From contig JAEWAX010000143.1 in assembly GCA_023391425.1 (NCBI GenBank), positions 1 to 12,244 of the forward strand: 12,244 bases of DNA. Direction: 5' to 3'. A program made the translations under genes and the position numbers. The DNA comes from Bacillota bacterium (lineage in GTDB: Bacteria; Bacillota; Clostridia; Acetivibrionales; DSM-1351). A model generated the notes under the pieces. It made no database searches. It saw only the letters and a program-made list of their open reading frames with translations, and had not been told where the DNA came from. Below, piece by piece: positions 5,081-12,098 of the stretch; position 1 is the first letter of the stretch; each line of letters starts with the position of its first letter.

Positions 5081-7071
5081 TACCTGAAGCTCCAACCCGG
5101 AAACCATTCTAGAAAACTAGCATACCATCTTGGTACTACTATTCCAGATAGAATTGGATAGAACATAATAAATAAAAGGGCAGTTAGAATAAGATAGACG
5201 TACACAACCCTTTTTGCACTCTTACCACCACGCTCTGAAAATATTTTGAGAAGATATACCATTATAATTATCAAGAAAGGCATAACGGAGAAATAGTGGT
5301 ATATAAATGCCATTCTCCGAACAACCATCCAAGGGATATATTGAAATAGTGCTCCCATTATAGGCACTATCATATATTTGTCCCTTCTCTTAATTACTAA
5401 TATGATTCCAGTAATAAGTGCGGGAATGCTAAACCACCATATTAATGGGTTACCCATACAAATGATGCTGGAGGTGAGTTTTTCTGCTGCCAATGCTTTT
5501 GAACCATAGAACCAAATTGGTTTCGCCATAATAGGCCAAGCCCACCATGGAGATGAATAGGAGTGCTTTATATTTAGTTCATTATGAAAGCTATACATGT
5601 GGGTTTGATTATTAAAGAATTCTTTAACCCCATTCCCTGGTACTTGTATTATTGAGGTATACGAGGCAAAATAAATGACACCAGGAATAATTAGAAAAAA
5701 CAATATACATGCTAATGCAGTTTTAACAAAGTATTTGCTCCAGAACTTGCTAAATAGGTCTGATGAAAGTCCAGATTTTCTATAAGCGACATAGCAGCAT
5801 ATATCTTCAATTTTAGCTATAATAAATATAAGGAATATACCTACAGCTGCATACATTGCAATCCACTTAGTAGCAACTCCAATGCCAAAAGTAAGTCCAC
5901 ACAAAAACAATGGAACAAGTGACTTCTTCAAGCCCATTTTATAGGATCTCTTTATAAAATAGTCATATATATAATAGTACATCAAGATTACAAAGAAAGT
6001 GACGTATACATCAATGGTAGATATTCTTGTTTGAACGAAATGCATGAAATCGAACATCATCAGAAATGCAGTGCAAAATGCATAAAATCTATTTTTAAAT
6101 ATTTTTAATCCCAAAAGATACATAAGAGGAATCATTGCCACTCCAAAAAGTGTTCCAATTATTCTCCAGCCAAAAGGATTCACGCCAAAAATAAGCATAC
6201 CAATCATGACAAAGTATTTGCCTAGAGGAGGATGTGTCCTTTCAAAAGGATTTATTTTATATATAAAATCAAGAGCTGTTCTTGGATAGAAGACTTCATC
6301 AAAATATGTGCTTGTATTTGACAAGGTATAAAAATCTACTCTATCTTGTTCATCGAGTAAATTTGATATCTTGTAGGATGTACCATCTGGACTTTTTATT
6401 GGAGTAATATTAGGGTTTTCATATGATGAAGAAATACTTTTTACACTTAGAGGGGTAGTTGAGCCTTTTTCAAATATAGCTATTTCATTTATTACAGCGC
6501 CCGGATTATTAGGAACTATTTTAATTTTACTAGTTTTAAATTCCTTGGAGGTGACCATCCAGGAATAGAAGCCTGTTTTATCAAGGGTTTCTAAACTCAA
6601 ATATGTATCATAAGAATTCAAATATTTTATTTCAAATTTTACGCCATCATATTTTTCCTCATTATATCCTTGGTATAACATTACTTTTGATACATCAACT
6701 TTTTTACCCAAATCAATAACGATTCCGTCATCCTTACCTGAAGGTGCCCAACCTGTTTCAGGAACACTAAAGCCACCTAAATTGTATATTGCAGGAATGG
6801 CATAAAAAATAGTCATCACTAACATTATAATAAAATCTTTTCTTGATAACTTAAATAATGATTTAGTTTCTCGCTTTGAATCCAATAAACCATATTCAGT
6901 TATTATAATATTACCTTTTTGTATATTTCTAATTCTGATAAAGCCCCACAGCGCTATTGCGATAAGAAATAAAAAAGTGACACTTAGCATCGCTGTTGCA
7001 AAACCTGGCATTTGTATATTAGAAAAAAAATCCCACGTGTGATTTAAAATTTTTATAAAAAAGTTCTTCAA
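5077..7071 (-). CDS. Protein O-mannosyltransferase (GT39) with inserted discoidin-like domain
   Basis: This is a 664-residue polytopic membrane protein. The GT39 hallmarks are clear: the catalytic DE pair in YFDEVFYPRTA (258-259), THPPLGKYF (279-287), and a C-terminal SYSSPWWAWPIMAKPIWFY block (504-522) followed by about four membrane spans, as in the PMT 4TM domain. GT39 enzymes move mannose from a polyprenyl phosphate to Ser/Thr of exported proteins, acting on the outer face of the membrane. Two N-terminal spans (about 25-45 and 80-98) precede an external domain (about 100-205) with VIDLGKKVDVSKVMLYQG and INEIAIFE, the pattern of F5/8 type C (discoidin) sugar-binding modules; DE comes only after it. 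The start is TTG (7069-7071), supported by GGGAGG (7080-7085) and a good promoter. Acceptor proteins and sugar are inferred from the family. Confidence 0.9.
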   Translation of the reverse strand: MKNFFIKILNHTWDFFSNIQMPGFATAMLSVTFLFLIAIALWGFIRIRNIQKGNIIITEYGLLDSKRETKSLFKLSRKDFIIMLVMTIFYAIPAIYNLGGFSVPETGWAPSGKDDGIVIDLGKKVDVSKVMLYQGYNEEKYDGVKFEIKYLNSYDTYLSLETLDKTGFYSWMVTSKEFKTSKIKIVPNNPGAVINEIAIFEKGSTTPLSVKSISSSYENPNITPIKSPDGTSYKISNLLDEQDRVDFYTLSNTSTYFDEVFYPRTALDFIYKINPFERTHPPLGKYFVMIGMLIFGVNPFGWRIIGTLFGVAMIPLMYLLGLKIFKNRFYAFCTAFLMMFDFMHFVQTRISTIDVYVTFFVILMYYYIYDYFIKRSYKMGLKKSLVPLFLCGLTFGIGVATKWIAMYAAVGIFLIFIIAKIEDICCYVAYRKSGLSSDLFSKFWSKYFVKTALACILFFLIIPGVIYFASYTSIIQVPGNGVKEFFNNQTHMYSFHNELNIKHSYSSPWWAWPIMAKPIWFYGSKALAAEKLTSSIICMGNPLIWWFSIPALITGIILVIKRRDKYMIVPIMGALFQYIPWMVVRRMAFIYHYFSVMPFLIIIMVYLLKIFSERGGKSAKRVVYVYLILTALLFIMFYPILSGIVVPRWYASFLEWFPGWSFRY

Positions 7072-7079
7072 AAGTATAT

Positions 7080-7085
7080 CCTCCC
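7080..7085 (-). promoter_or_regulatory. Ribosome binding site that fixes a TTG start
   Basis: GGGAGG on the minus strand lies eight bases before the TTG at 7071. No in-frame ATG with a comparable site is seen nearby, so the mannosyltransferase is read from TTG. Confidence 0.7.
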
Positions 7086-7113
7086 AAAACTATATCAAAA
7101 AAGTTTTAACATA

Positions 7114-7142
7114 ATTATAGTATAGTATGTATAACAATTCAA
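7114..7142 (-). promoter_or_regulatory. Promoter of the O-mannosyltransferase gene
   Basis: On the minus strand TTGAAT (7137-7142), a 17-base spacer and a perfect TATAAT (7114-7119) form a good vegetative promoter about 43 bp upstream of the TTG start. Confidence 0.7.
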
Positions 7143-7326
7143 ATAGTAATGTAAATAGTATCCATAAACTGTGTAAAATATATCCAATAAATAATATAAA
7201 ATTATCCCCATATAACGTAAATTTAATCCGAATAAAATTAAAAATTCCATCTAAAATAGTATGTTAGCACCCATAAGCCTTTTCACAAAAAAGACATTGA
7301 ACTAACATCCTTGAAGCATTTATTAA

Positions 7327-7354
7327 TTGTAATATGAAGTAGGTATGTTATAAT
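7327..7354 (+). promoter_or_regulatory. Probable promoter of dapF-dapL
   Basis: TTGTAA (7327-7332), a 16-base spacer and a perfect TATAAT (7349-7354) precede dapF by about 150 bp. The 435-bp region 7072-7506 otherwise holds the divergent mannosyltransferase promoter, an ATGTTAG/CTAACAT repeat (7261-7308) and the dapF leader. I see no lysine riboswitch core or T-box in it. Confidence 0.55.
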
Positions 7355-7464
7355 ATGAACAAGTTAATTTGGAAAAGCGAATAAACGCAATATGCAAATT
7401 ATCAACATGGTAATAATGTATTATTGAAATAAAATAGTAAAAGGAAGGAAGTGAGTTTTTAGTT

Positions 7465-7489
7465 GGTTGTATGATTATATCATACCATC
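7465..7489 (+). promoter_or_regulatory. Hairpin just upstream of the dapF start
   Basis: GTATGAT (7469-7475) pairs perfectly with ATCATAC (7479-7485) around a TAT loop, and the stem can extend past one mismatch to 7465/7489. The upstream in-frame ATG (7471) lies in this stem. The purine-rich GGAAGGAAGTGAG (7443-7455) before it is the only Shine-Dalgarno-like sequence near dapF, but it is too far from either ATG. Confidence 0.4.
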
Positions 7490-7506
7490 CTACTAAATTA
7501 TTATTA

Positions 7507-8340
7507 ATGAAATTTACAAAAATGCAAGGTTTAGGGAATGATTATATTTATGTAGATTGTACACAAAAATCTATTGATAATATCTCTGAAGTGGCAAAGA
7601 AAGTTAGTGACAGACATTTTGGAATAGGCTCAGATGGGTTGGTTCTTATTTTACCTTCTGATAAGGCTGATTTTCGCATGAGAATGTTCAACTCAGATGG
7701 TTCTGAATCTGAAATGTGTGGGAATGCAATACGCTGTGTTGGAAAATATGTATTTGATAATAAGCTTACAAATAAAAATAATATAACAATTGAGACACTT
7801 GCGGGTATAAAAGTATTGGAACTAGAGATTCAAAATGGGAAGGTTGTTCTTGTCAGAGTGGATATGGGTGAACCAATTTTAACTCCCAAAGATATTCCTG
7901 TTGAAGGAAGCAAGGAAAGATTCATTTCTGAACCAATTGAGATTGATGGTCGGACATATAACGTAACAGCTGTTTCAATGGGTAATCCTCATGCAATTTC
8001 TTACGTAGATGATGTTGATAATTTTCCTCTTTATGAAGTAGGACCAAAGATGGAGGTAAATAAGCATTTCCCAAGAAAAGTCAATGCTGAGTTCGTTCAA
8101 ATTATAGATAAATCCACTCTCAAAATGAGAGTTTGGGAAAGAGGTGCAGGAGAAACACTTGCTTGTGGAACAGGAGCAAGTGCTGTACTTGTTGCATCTG
8201 TACTAAATGGAGTATCAGAGAGAATTGCTACTATTAAACTACTTGGTGGGGATTTACTAATAGAATGGTCTGAAAAAGACAATCATGTATATATGACAGG
8301 TCCTGCTGTAAAGGTGTTTGAAGGAGAGATAGATATCTAA
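7507..8340 (+). CDS. dapF: Diaminopimelate epimerase
   Basis: DapF converts LL-diaminopimelate to meso-diaminopimelate, the last intermediate before lysine and a cross-linking residue of peptidoglycan. It is a cofactor-free two-cysteine racemase. Both active-site cysteines are present: Cys71 in SEMCGNAIRC (68-77) and Cys220 in ETLACGTGASA (216-226). The N-terminus FTKMQGLGNDY and the GSDGLVL block (41-47) are family hallmarks, and 277 residues is the usual length. I chose the ATG at 7507 because family proteins begin at this MKFTKM-type motif. The frame is open 12 codons further up to an ATG at 7471, and neither start has a well-placed ribosome binding site. dapL follows 100 bp downstream on the same strand, so the product of DapL is the substrate of DapF. 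Confidence 0.95.
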   Translation: MKFTKMQGLGNDYIYVDCTQKSIDNISEVAKKVSDRHFGIGSDGLVLILPSDKADFRMRMFNSDGSESEMCGNAIRCVGKYVFDNKLTNKNNITIETLAGIKVLELEIQNGKVVLVRVDMGEPILTPKDIPVEGSKERFISEPIEIDGRTYNVTAVSMGNPHAISYVDDVDNFPLYEVGPKMEVNKHFPRKVNAEFVQIIDKSTLKMRVWERGAGETLACGTGASAVLVASVLNGVSERIATIKLLGGDLLIEWSEKDNHVYMTGPAVKVFEGEIDI

Positions 8341-8375
8341 AGTTGGTTGTTATAGGTGAGATAGACCTTATACAA
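8341..8375 (+). other. dapF-dapL spacer with imperfect hairpin
   Basis: TATAGGT (8351-8357) can pair with ACCTTATA (8365-8372) with one bulged T. The spacer also opens with AGTTGGTTGT (8341-8350), which occurs exactly at 7461-7470 ahead of dapF. No T-run follows, so I do not read it as a terminator, and dapL is likely co-transcribed with dapF. Confidence 0.3.
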
Positions 8376-8428
8376 AACATTTAACACTAATAAGTATTAT
8401 TAATTATTTTAAAATTTTATAAATGAAA

Positions 8429-8434
8429 AGAGGA
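8429..8434 (+). promoter_or_regulatory. Ribosome binding site that fixes the dapL start
   Basis: AGAGGA lies six bases before the ATG at 8441. The in-frame ATG at 8423 precedes this site and has none of its own, so 8441 is the start. The resulting N-terminus, MAFVNENHLKLPG, matches the family. Confidence 0.75.
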
Positions 8435-8440
8435 AATAAT

Positions 8441-9673
8441 ATGGCATTTGTTAATGAAAATCATTTAAAACTACCTGGAAATTATTTATTTGCCGAAATT
8501 GGTAAAAGGGTTGCTGCATTTAAAACTCAAAACCCTGCTGCTGATATTATAAGACTTGGAATAGGCGATGTAACTAGACCGCTTCCAATGGCATGTATTG
8601 ACGCTATGCACAAAGCAGTAGATGATATGTCAAGGGTGGAGACTTTCAAAGGTTATCCTGAATATGAAGGATACGATTTTCTAATCAATAACATCATAGA
8701 GTTTGATTACAAAAAACGAGGCATTACTATTGGTAGTGATGAAGTATTTGTTAGCGATGGGGCTAAAAGTGATACTGCAAACATACAGGAGTTGTTTGGT
8801 CTAAATAGTAGAATAGCTGTTACTGACCCCGTTTATCCAGTTTATGTTGATAGTAATGTAATGGCTGGCAGAACAGGTGAATATCAAGATGGTAAGTGGA
8901 GTAATGTTACTTATCTCCCTTGTACAGCTGAAAATAATTTTGTTCCAGAGCTTCCAAAGGAAAGAGTTGACTTAATTTATTTATGTTTGCCAAATAATCC
9001 AACTGGAACTACTCTTACCAGAGATGAATTAAAAGTATGGGTTGATTATGCAGCTAAAAACAAATCAATAATATTATTTGATTCTGCCTATGAAGCATTT
9101 ATTAGGCAAGAAGATGTTCCGCATAGTATATATGAAATAGAAGGTGCAAAAGAAGTAGCTATAGAATTTAGAAGCTTTTCTAAAACTGCAGGCTTTACTG
9201 GCACTAGATGTGCTTACATTGTAATTCCTAAAGAACTTAAGGCATATACTACAGATGGTACTGAAGTAGGTCTTAACAGACTTTGGTATAGAAGGCAAGC
9301 AACCAAGTTTAATGGTGTATCATATATAGTTCAACGCGGTGCTGCGGCTGTATACTCAGAAGAAGGCCAGAAACAAGTTAAAGAAACCATAAATTATTAC
9401 CTAACTAATGCAGCAATCATTAAAAGCGGCCTTGAAAGTATAGGCATTCAAGTATATGGTGGAGTAAATGCACCTTATATATGGATGAAAACTCCAAATG
9501 GAATGGATTCATGGGTATTCTTCGATAAATTACTGAACGAAGCAAATATTGTTGGAACACCAGGAGTTGGATTTGGACCAAGTGGACAGGGATATTTCAG
9601 ACTTACCGCTTTTGGTAGTATCGAAAATACTAAAGCTGCTGTAGATAGATTTAAAACAAGACTTAAAGTATAA
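8441..9673 (+). CDS. dapL: LL-diaminopimelate aminotransferase
   Basis: DapL is a PLP-dependent fold-type I aminotransferase. It makes LL-diaminopimelate directly from tetrahydrodipicolinate with glutamate as amino donor, bypassing the acylated DapD-DapC-DapE steps. The protein is 410 residues, the usual length. MAFVNENHLKLPGNYLFAEI is the family N-terminus; LGIGDVTRPLP (39-49) contacts substrate; NNPTG (185-189) and Asp214 in LFDSAYEAF hold the cofactor; Lys248 in SFSKTAGFTGTRC forms the Schiff base; Arg387 in GYFRLTAFG binds the substrate carboxylate. The start at 8441 gives this N-terminus and follows an AGAGGA site. It follows dapF by 100 bp on the same strand, and together they complete the route to meso-DAP, with no dapA or dapB in view. 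Confidence 0.95.
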   Translation: MAFVNENHLKLPGNYLFAEIGKRVAAFKTQNPAADIIRLGIGDVTRPLPMACIDAMHKAVDDMSRVETFKGYPEYEGYDFLINNIIEFDYKKRGITIGSDEVFVSDGAKSDTANIQELFGLNSRIAVTDPVYPVYVDSNVMAGRTGEYQDGKWSNVTYLPCTAENNFVPELPKERVDLIYLCLPNNPTGTTLTRDELKVWVDYAAKNKSIILFDSAYEAFIRQEDVPHSIYEIEGAKEVAIEFRSFSKTAGFTGTRCAYIVIPKELKAYTTDGTEVGLNRLWYRRQATKFNGVSYIVQRGAAAVYSEEGQKQVKETINYYLTNAAIIKSGLESIGIQVYGGVNAPYIWMKTPNGMDSWVFFDKLLNEANIVGTPGVGFGPSGQGYFRLTAFGSIENTKAAVDRFKTRLKV

Positions 9674-9692
9674 GGTCAAAAGCTTGGTAAAT

Positions 9693-9752
9693 AGTTAAAA
9701 GTTTGAAGTTAAAAGTGAAGAGTGAAGAGTTGTGGAAAGCCAGCTATCGCTG
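9693..9752. repeat. Degenerate purine-rich repeat tract with small dyad
   Basis: AGTTAAAAGT occurs at 9693-9702 and 9707-9716, then GTGAAGA twice in tandem (9715-9728), then a CAGC-4-GCTG dyad (9741-9752). The tract fills the 121-bp gap between dapL and the glycosylase gene. From general experience such GTGAAGAGTGAAGAGT tracts recur between genes in some bacterial genomes; this cannot be tested in one window. Confidence 0.4.
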
Positions 9753-9794
9753 ACTGAATTTAAACACTCAAAGCTCAAGTGAAGGAATGATATT

Positions 9795-10373
9795 ATGTTG
9801 GCGTGGGATCAACTTAACTTGGCATGCAAAAACTGCCAAGAATGTGAACTAGGAAAGTCGAGAACTAATATCGTTATTGGTAGAGGGAATATTAAAGCAC
9901 CAATAATGTTTATTGGTGAGGGGCCTGGTGAACAGGAGGATATACAAGGAAAACCTTTTGTTGGGCCAGCCGGACAACTTCTGGATATCCTTTTGGAAGC
10001 ATTAATGTTTAATCCAGACGATTATTATATTGCAAATGTAGTTAAATGCAGACCCCCAAGCAATAGGGTACCTAATGACACTGAGGCCGAAAAGTGTTTA
10101 CCATATTTAAGAAATCAGGTTGCTTTGATAAGACCTCGTATAATAGTATGTCTTGGAGGCACAGCTGCAAGATATGTAATAGCAAAAGATATTAAGATAA
10201 CTCAAATACGCGGAAATTGGATAGAACAAAAAGGTTGTTGGATTATGCCGACTTTTCATCCTGCAGCTTTGCTAAGAGATCCAAGTAAAAAGGCATTACT
10301 TTTTAAAGATATAAAAGAGGTTAAGAAGAAAATGACTGTAATTATGAGTAATATTAACCAATCAAATTCCTAA
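9795..10373 (+). CDS. Family 4 uracil-DNA glycosylase with 4Fe-4S cluster
   Basis: This 192-residue enzyme removes uracil from DNA after cytosine deamination or dUTP incorporation, the first step of base excision repair. All four cluster cysteines of family 4 are in place: Cys14 and Cys17 (C-x2-C), Cys85 in NVVKCRPPSNR, and Cys101 sixteen residues later. The catalytic motif 1 is GEGPGEQED (41-49), followed by GKPFVGPAGQLL (52-63). The DNA-intercalation motif is FHPAALLR with His155. Additional cysteines 11, 119 and 148 are not family ligands. A GAAGGAAT ribosome binding site (9781-9788) precedes the ATG. It lies 121 bp after dapL and is followed by a paralog (10541-11134) that lacks the cluster cysteines. 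A housekeeping DNA repair role is likely. Confidence 0.93.
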   Translation: MLAWDQLNLACKNCQECELGKSRTNIVIGRGNIKAPIMFIGEGPGEQEDIQGKPFVGPAGQLLDILLEALMFNPDDYYIANVVKCRPPSNRVPNDTEAEKCLPYLRNQVALIRPRIIVCLGGTAARYVIAKDIKITQIRGNWIEQKGCWIMPTFHPAALLRDPSKKALLFKDIKEVKKKMTVIMSNINQSNS

Positions 10374-10418
10374 CATTTTATCCGATGTCTACCGCTGCTA
10401 ATACTTCTACATTAAATG

Positions 10419-10538
10419 CTACAGATAAGCGGCGCTACGACCCTGGATAACAATTTCTACAGCTTCAGATGGAGTAAAAACTTCATTAGGAGCAAAGAAC
10501 TCAGTTTTATGAACATAATGAGTGGCTGATGGAGGTAA
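10419..10538 (-). pseudogene. Possible decayed S-layer-homology (SLH) segment
   Basis: The minus strand between the two glycosylase genes carries a 39-codon open stretch without a start codon, ending at a stop at 10419-10421. It contains FFAPNEVFTPSEAVEIVI, which resembles the second half of an SLH domain (F-x-P-N-x-x-x-T-x-x-E-A). A shifted frame continues a plausible sequence (LSVAFNVEVLAAVDIG) to about 10376, which suggests a frameshifted remnant. SLH domains anchor proteins to the cell wall surface. The match is short and read by eye, and its upstream end runs into the ribosome binding site of the second glycosylase gene, so it may be chance. Confidence 0.28.
10531..10535 (+). promoter_or_regulatory. 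Ribosome binding site that fixes the second glycosylase start
   Basis: GGAGG lies five bases before the ATG at 10541. An in-frame ATG at 10529 overlaps this site and lacks one of its own, so 10541 is preferred. Confidence 0.7.
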
Positions 10539-10540
10539 CT

Positions 10541-11134
10541 ATGGAAATTAGTAAAACAAGACAGAGGCTTGATGAGTTATATGGTGAATATGTAAAAGAA
10601 TTTGAAAAAGAGGAAATAGTACTTGGAGAGGGCTGTATAACAAGCCCTCTTGTTATAATTGGCGAAGCACCAGGAAAAGATGAAGTAAAACAAGGAAAAC
10701 CTTTCGTAGGCGCAGCTGGAAAAAATTTAAATGAATTCATTAGCATACTTGGTATTGAACGTGAGGCTATGTTCATTACTAATGCTATAAAATACAGGTT
10801 GGGAAAGATAAATCCAAAAACGCAGAGATTAATAAATAGGCCAGCAACATTACAGGATATTCGTAATAATCAAAAATGGCTTCAAAATGAAATAAGACTA
10901 CTACAGCCACAAATAATAGTTACTTTAGGAAATGTACCGTTAAAGGCAATTACAGATAATTTTAAAGTAACAATAGGTGATATGCATGGAAAACTTCATG
11001 CTTGTACTATTTCAGGAGATAAGTTTAGGTTGTTTCCTTTATATCACCCAGCAAGTATTATTTATAATAGGTCATTAAAAGAAGTATATAATCAGGACAT
11101 ATTTAATTTGAAAAAGGAAATAAGTAATACTTAA
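10541..11134 (+). CDS. Uracil-DNA glycosylase superfamily protein lacking Fe-S cysteines
   Basis: This 197-residue protein aligns by eye along its whole length with the adjacent family 4 enzyme: GEAPGKDEVKQGKPFVGAAG (41-60) is motif 1, FITNAIKYR (78-86) matches the FeS-loop strand, IIVTLGNVPLKAI (125-137) the core, and LYHPASIIYNR (167-177) the His-bearing intercalation motif with His169. All four cluster cysteines are gone: the N-terminal C-x2-C is absent, the third is Tyr85 and the fourth is not Cys. In motif 1 two acidic positions are changed (GEQED to GKDEV). The N-terminus to about residue 30 is charged and probably helical. It may be a cluster-free uracil or hypoxanthine glycosylase, or a specialised or inactive paralog. 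Its 35-bp spacing to the next gene suggests co-transcription with that methyltransferase. Confidence 0.85.
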   Translation: MEISKTRQRLDELYGEYVKEFEKEEIVLGEGCITSPLVIIGEAPGKDEVKQGKPFVGAAGKNLNEFISILGIEREAMFITNAIKYRLGKINPKTQRLINRPATLQDIRNNQKWLQNEIRLLQPQIIVTLGNVPLKAITDNFKVTIGDMHGKLHACTISGDKFRLFPLYHPASIIYNRSLKEVYNQDIFNLKKEISNT

Positions 11135-11169
11135 GAAACAAAAATTAATCCCGATATGGAGTTTATATT

Positions 11170-11784
11170 ATGAGGAAAATTGAAAAAATAAAAGAATACT
11201 ATACACATAATAACAAGCCTAATTATCCCGATTACTATATACTTGGTTGGGAAAGTGAAACTGCTCAGCAACTACGTTTTAATGCATTAGTAAATGGTTT
11301 AGACTTAAAAGGGAAAAAAATACTTGATATTGGTTGTGGTACAGGTAATTTTCTTCAATACTTAAATCGGAGATTTGTGGATTTTAGTTATACGGGAGTG
11401 GATCTTCTCGAGCATATGATTACAAACGCTAAAAGTAAAAATTTAAATGGCTCATTTATTTGTGTCGATATATTTAAAGCAAACCCTTTTAGTAAAAACG
11501 AATTCGATGCAATTTTTGCTTCTGGGACATTCAATATCAATTTAGGGAATAATAAAAAGTTTCTGATAGATGCGATTAGATTATTTGATTATATTTCGAG
11601 CGAAATAATATCATTTAACCTTCTCAGTGCAAACTCCAATAACAGAGAAGATAACTATTTTTATTCTTCACCAGATGAAATATGTGAATTAATAAATTTA
11701 AATTACCCAAATCACTTTAGAATAAATGTGATAGAGGGGTATCTCCAGAATGATTTTACCTTAGTGTGCTACAAGAAAGACTAA
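11170..11784 (+). CDS. Class I SAM-dependent methyltransferase
   Basis: This 204-residue soluble protein has KKILDIGCGTGNF (49-61) as SAM-binding motif I and GVDLLEHMITNAK (76-88) with the acidic ribose-binding Asp78. CVDIFKANPF (98-107) is the adenine-side region and FDAIFASGTFNIN (112-124) the motif II region. The usual motif III is weak (SSEIISFNLLS, 143-153). The N-terminal cap is rich in Lys, Asn and Tyr, and contains NYPDYYILGWES (18-29). The ribosome binding site GGAG (11158-11161) lies eight bases before the ATG. It follows the cysteine-less glycosylase by 35 bp and is probably in the same transcript; that could hint at a nucleic-acid-linked role, but the acceptor cannot be read from the sequence. 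It is distinct from the other two methyltransferases in the window. Confidence 0.86.
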   Translation: MRKIEKIKEYYTHNNKPNYPDYYILGWESETAQQLRFNALVNGLDLKGKKILDIGCGTGNFLQYLNRRFVDFSYTGVDLLEHMITNAKSKNLNGSFICVDIFKANPFSKNEFDAIFASGTFNINLGNNKKFLIDAIRLFDYISSEIISFNLLSANSNNREDNYFYSSPDEICELINLNYPNHFRINVIEGYLQNDFTLVCYKKD

Positions 11785-11907
11785 CTAAGGGAAGCTTTAG
11801 ACCCACATAAACTATGATTGTAATTGCTCCTGGGCTCGTTTGAACATGGCACTAAATATCTATAAACAGAGTTCTTGAATTCAGGTTGAGTATTTATTAC
11901 AACGAGA

Positions 11908-11950
11908 GTTTAGAAATTTAGTTTAGAAATTTATTATAAAATAATAAATT
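11908..11950. repeat. Tandem 13-bp repeat and AT-rich inverted repeat upstream of the rRNA promoter
   Basis: GTTTAGAAATTTA occurs twice head to tail (11908-11920, 11921-11933). The second copy runs into a perfect inverted repeat, AATTTATTAT (11928-11937) and ATAATAAATT (11941-11950), around AAA. The block ends five bases before the first -35 box, the position of an UP element in rRNA promoters. It could also serve as an end signal for the upstream gene. The 460-bp region after 11784 contains no supportable gene. Confidence 0.5.
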
Positions 11951-11955
11951 ATGTA

Positions 11956-11985
11956 TTGACATCGAATAACAGCCTGTGCTATTAT
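11956..11985 (+). promoter_or_regulatory. rRNA-type promoter P1
   Basis: TTGACA (11956-11961), an 18-base spacer and TATTAT (11980-11985) preceded by TG at 11977-11978 form a strong promoter with an extended -10. It is the first of two tandem promoters pointing out of the right edge of the window. Confidence 0.7.
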
Positions 11986-12061
11986 AACTAAGCTGTCGCT
12001 GAAACACACAAAACAATACGTAAAGTAGTAAATTGTGACAAACAAAAATCTACAAAAAGTA

Positions 12062-12090
12062 TTGACATAAAAGTGATGGTGTGGTAATAT
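12062..12090 (+). promoter_or_regulatory. rRNA-type promoter P2
   Basis: A perfect TTGACA (12062-12067), a 17-base spacer and TAATAT (12085-12090) with an extended TG at 12082-12083 lie 106 bp after P1. Tandem promoters of this strength are typical of rRNA operons in Firmicutes. Confidence 0.8.
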
Positions 12091-12098
12091 ATAAAAGT

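Noticed and set aside
7355..7506. Lysine riboswitch or T-box in the dapF leader
   Set aside because: The roughly 150-base leader has no conserved lysine riboswitch core, no T-box sequence and no clear terminator/antiterminator pair.
8097..9298. Short minus-strand frames inside dapF and dapL
   Set aside because: They are antisense to highly conserved enzymes and carry no motifs.
10507..10776. 89-codon minus-strand frame over the second glycosylase gene
   Set aside because: It is a Ser/Pro-rich shadow of a well-supported gene on the other strand. The SLH-like fragment considered elsewhere lies in a different frame.
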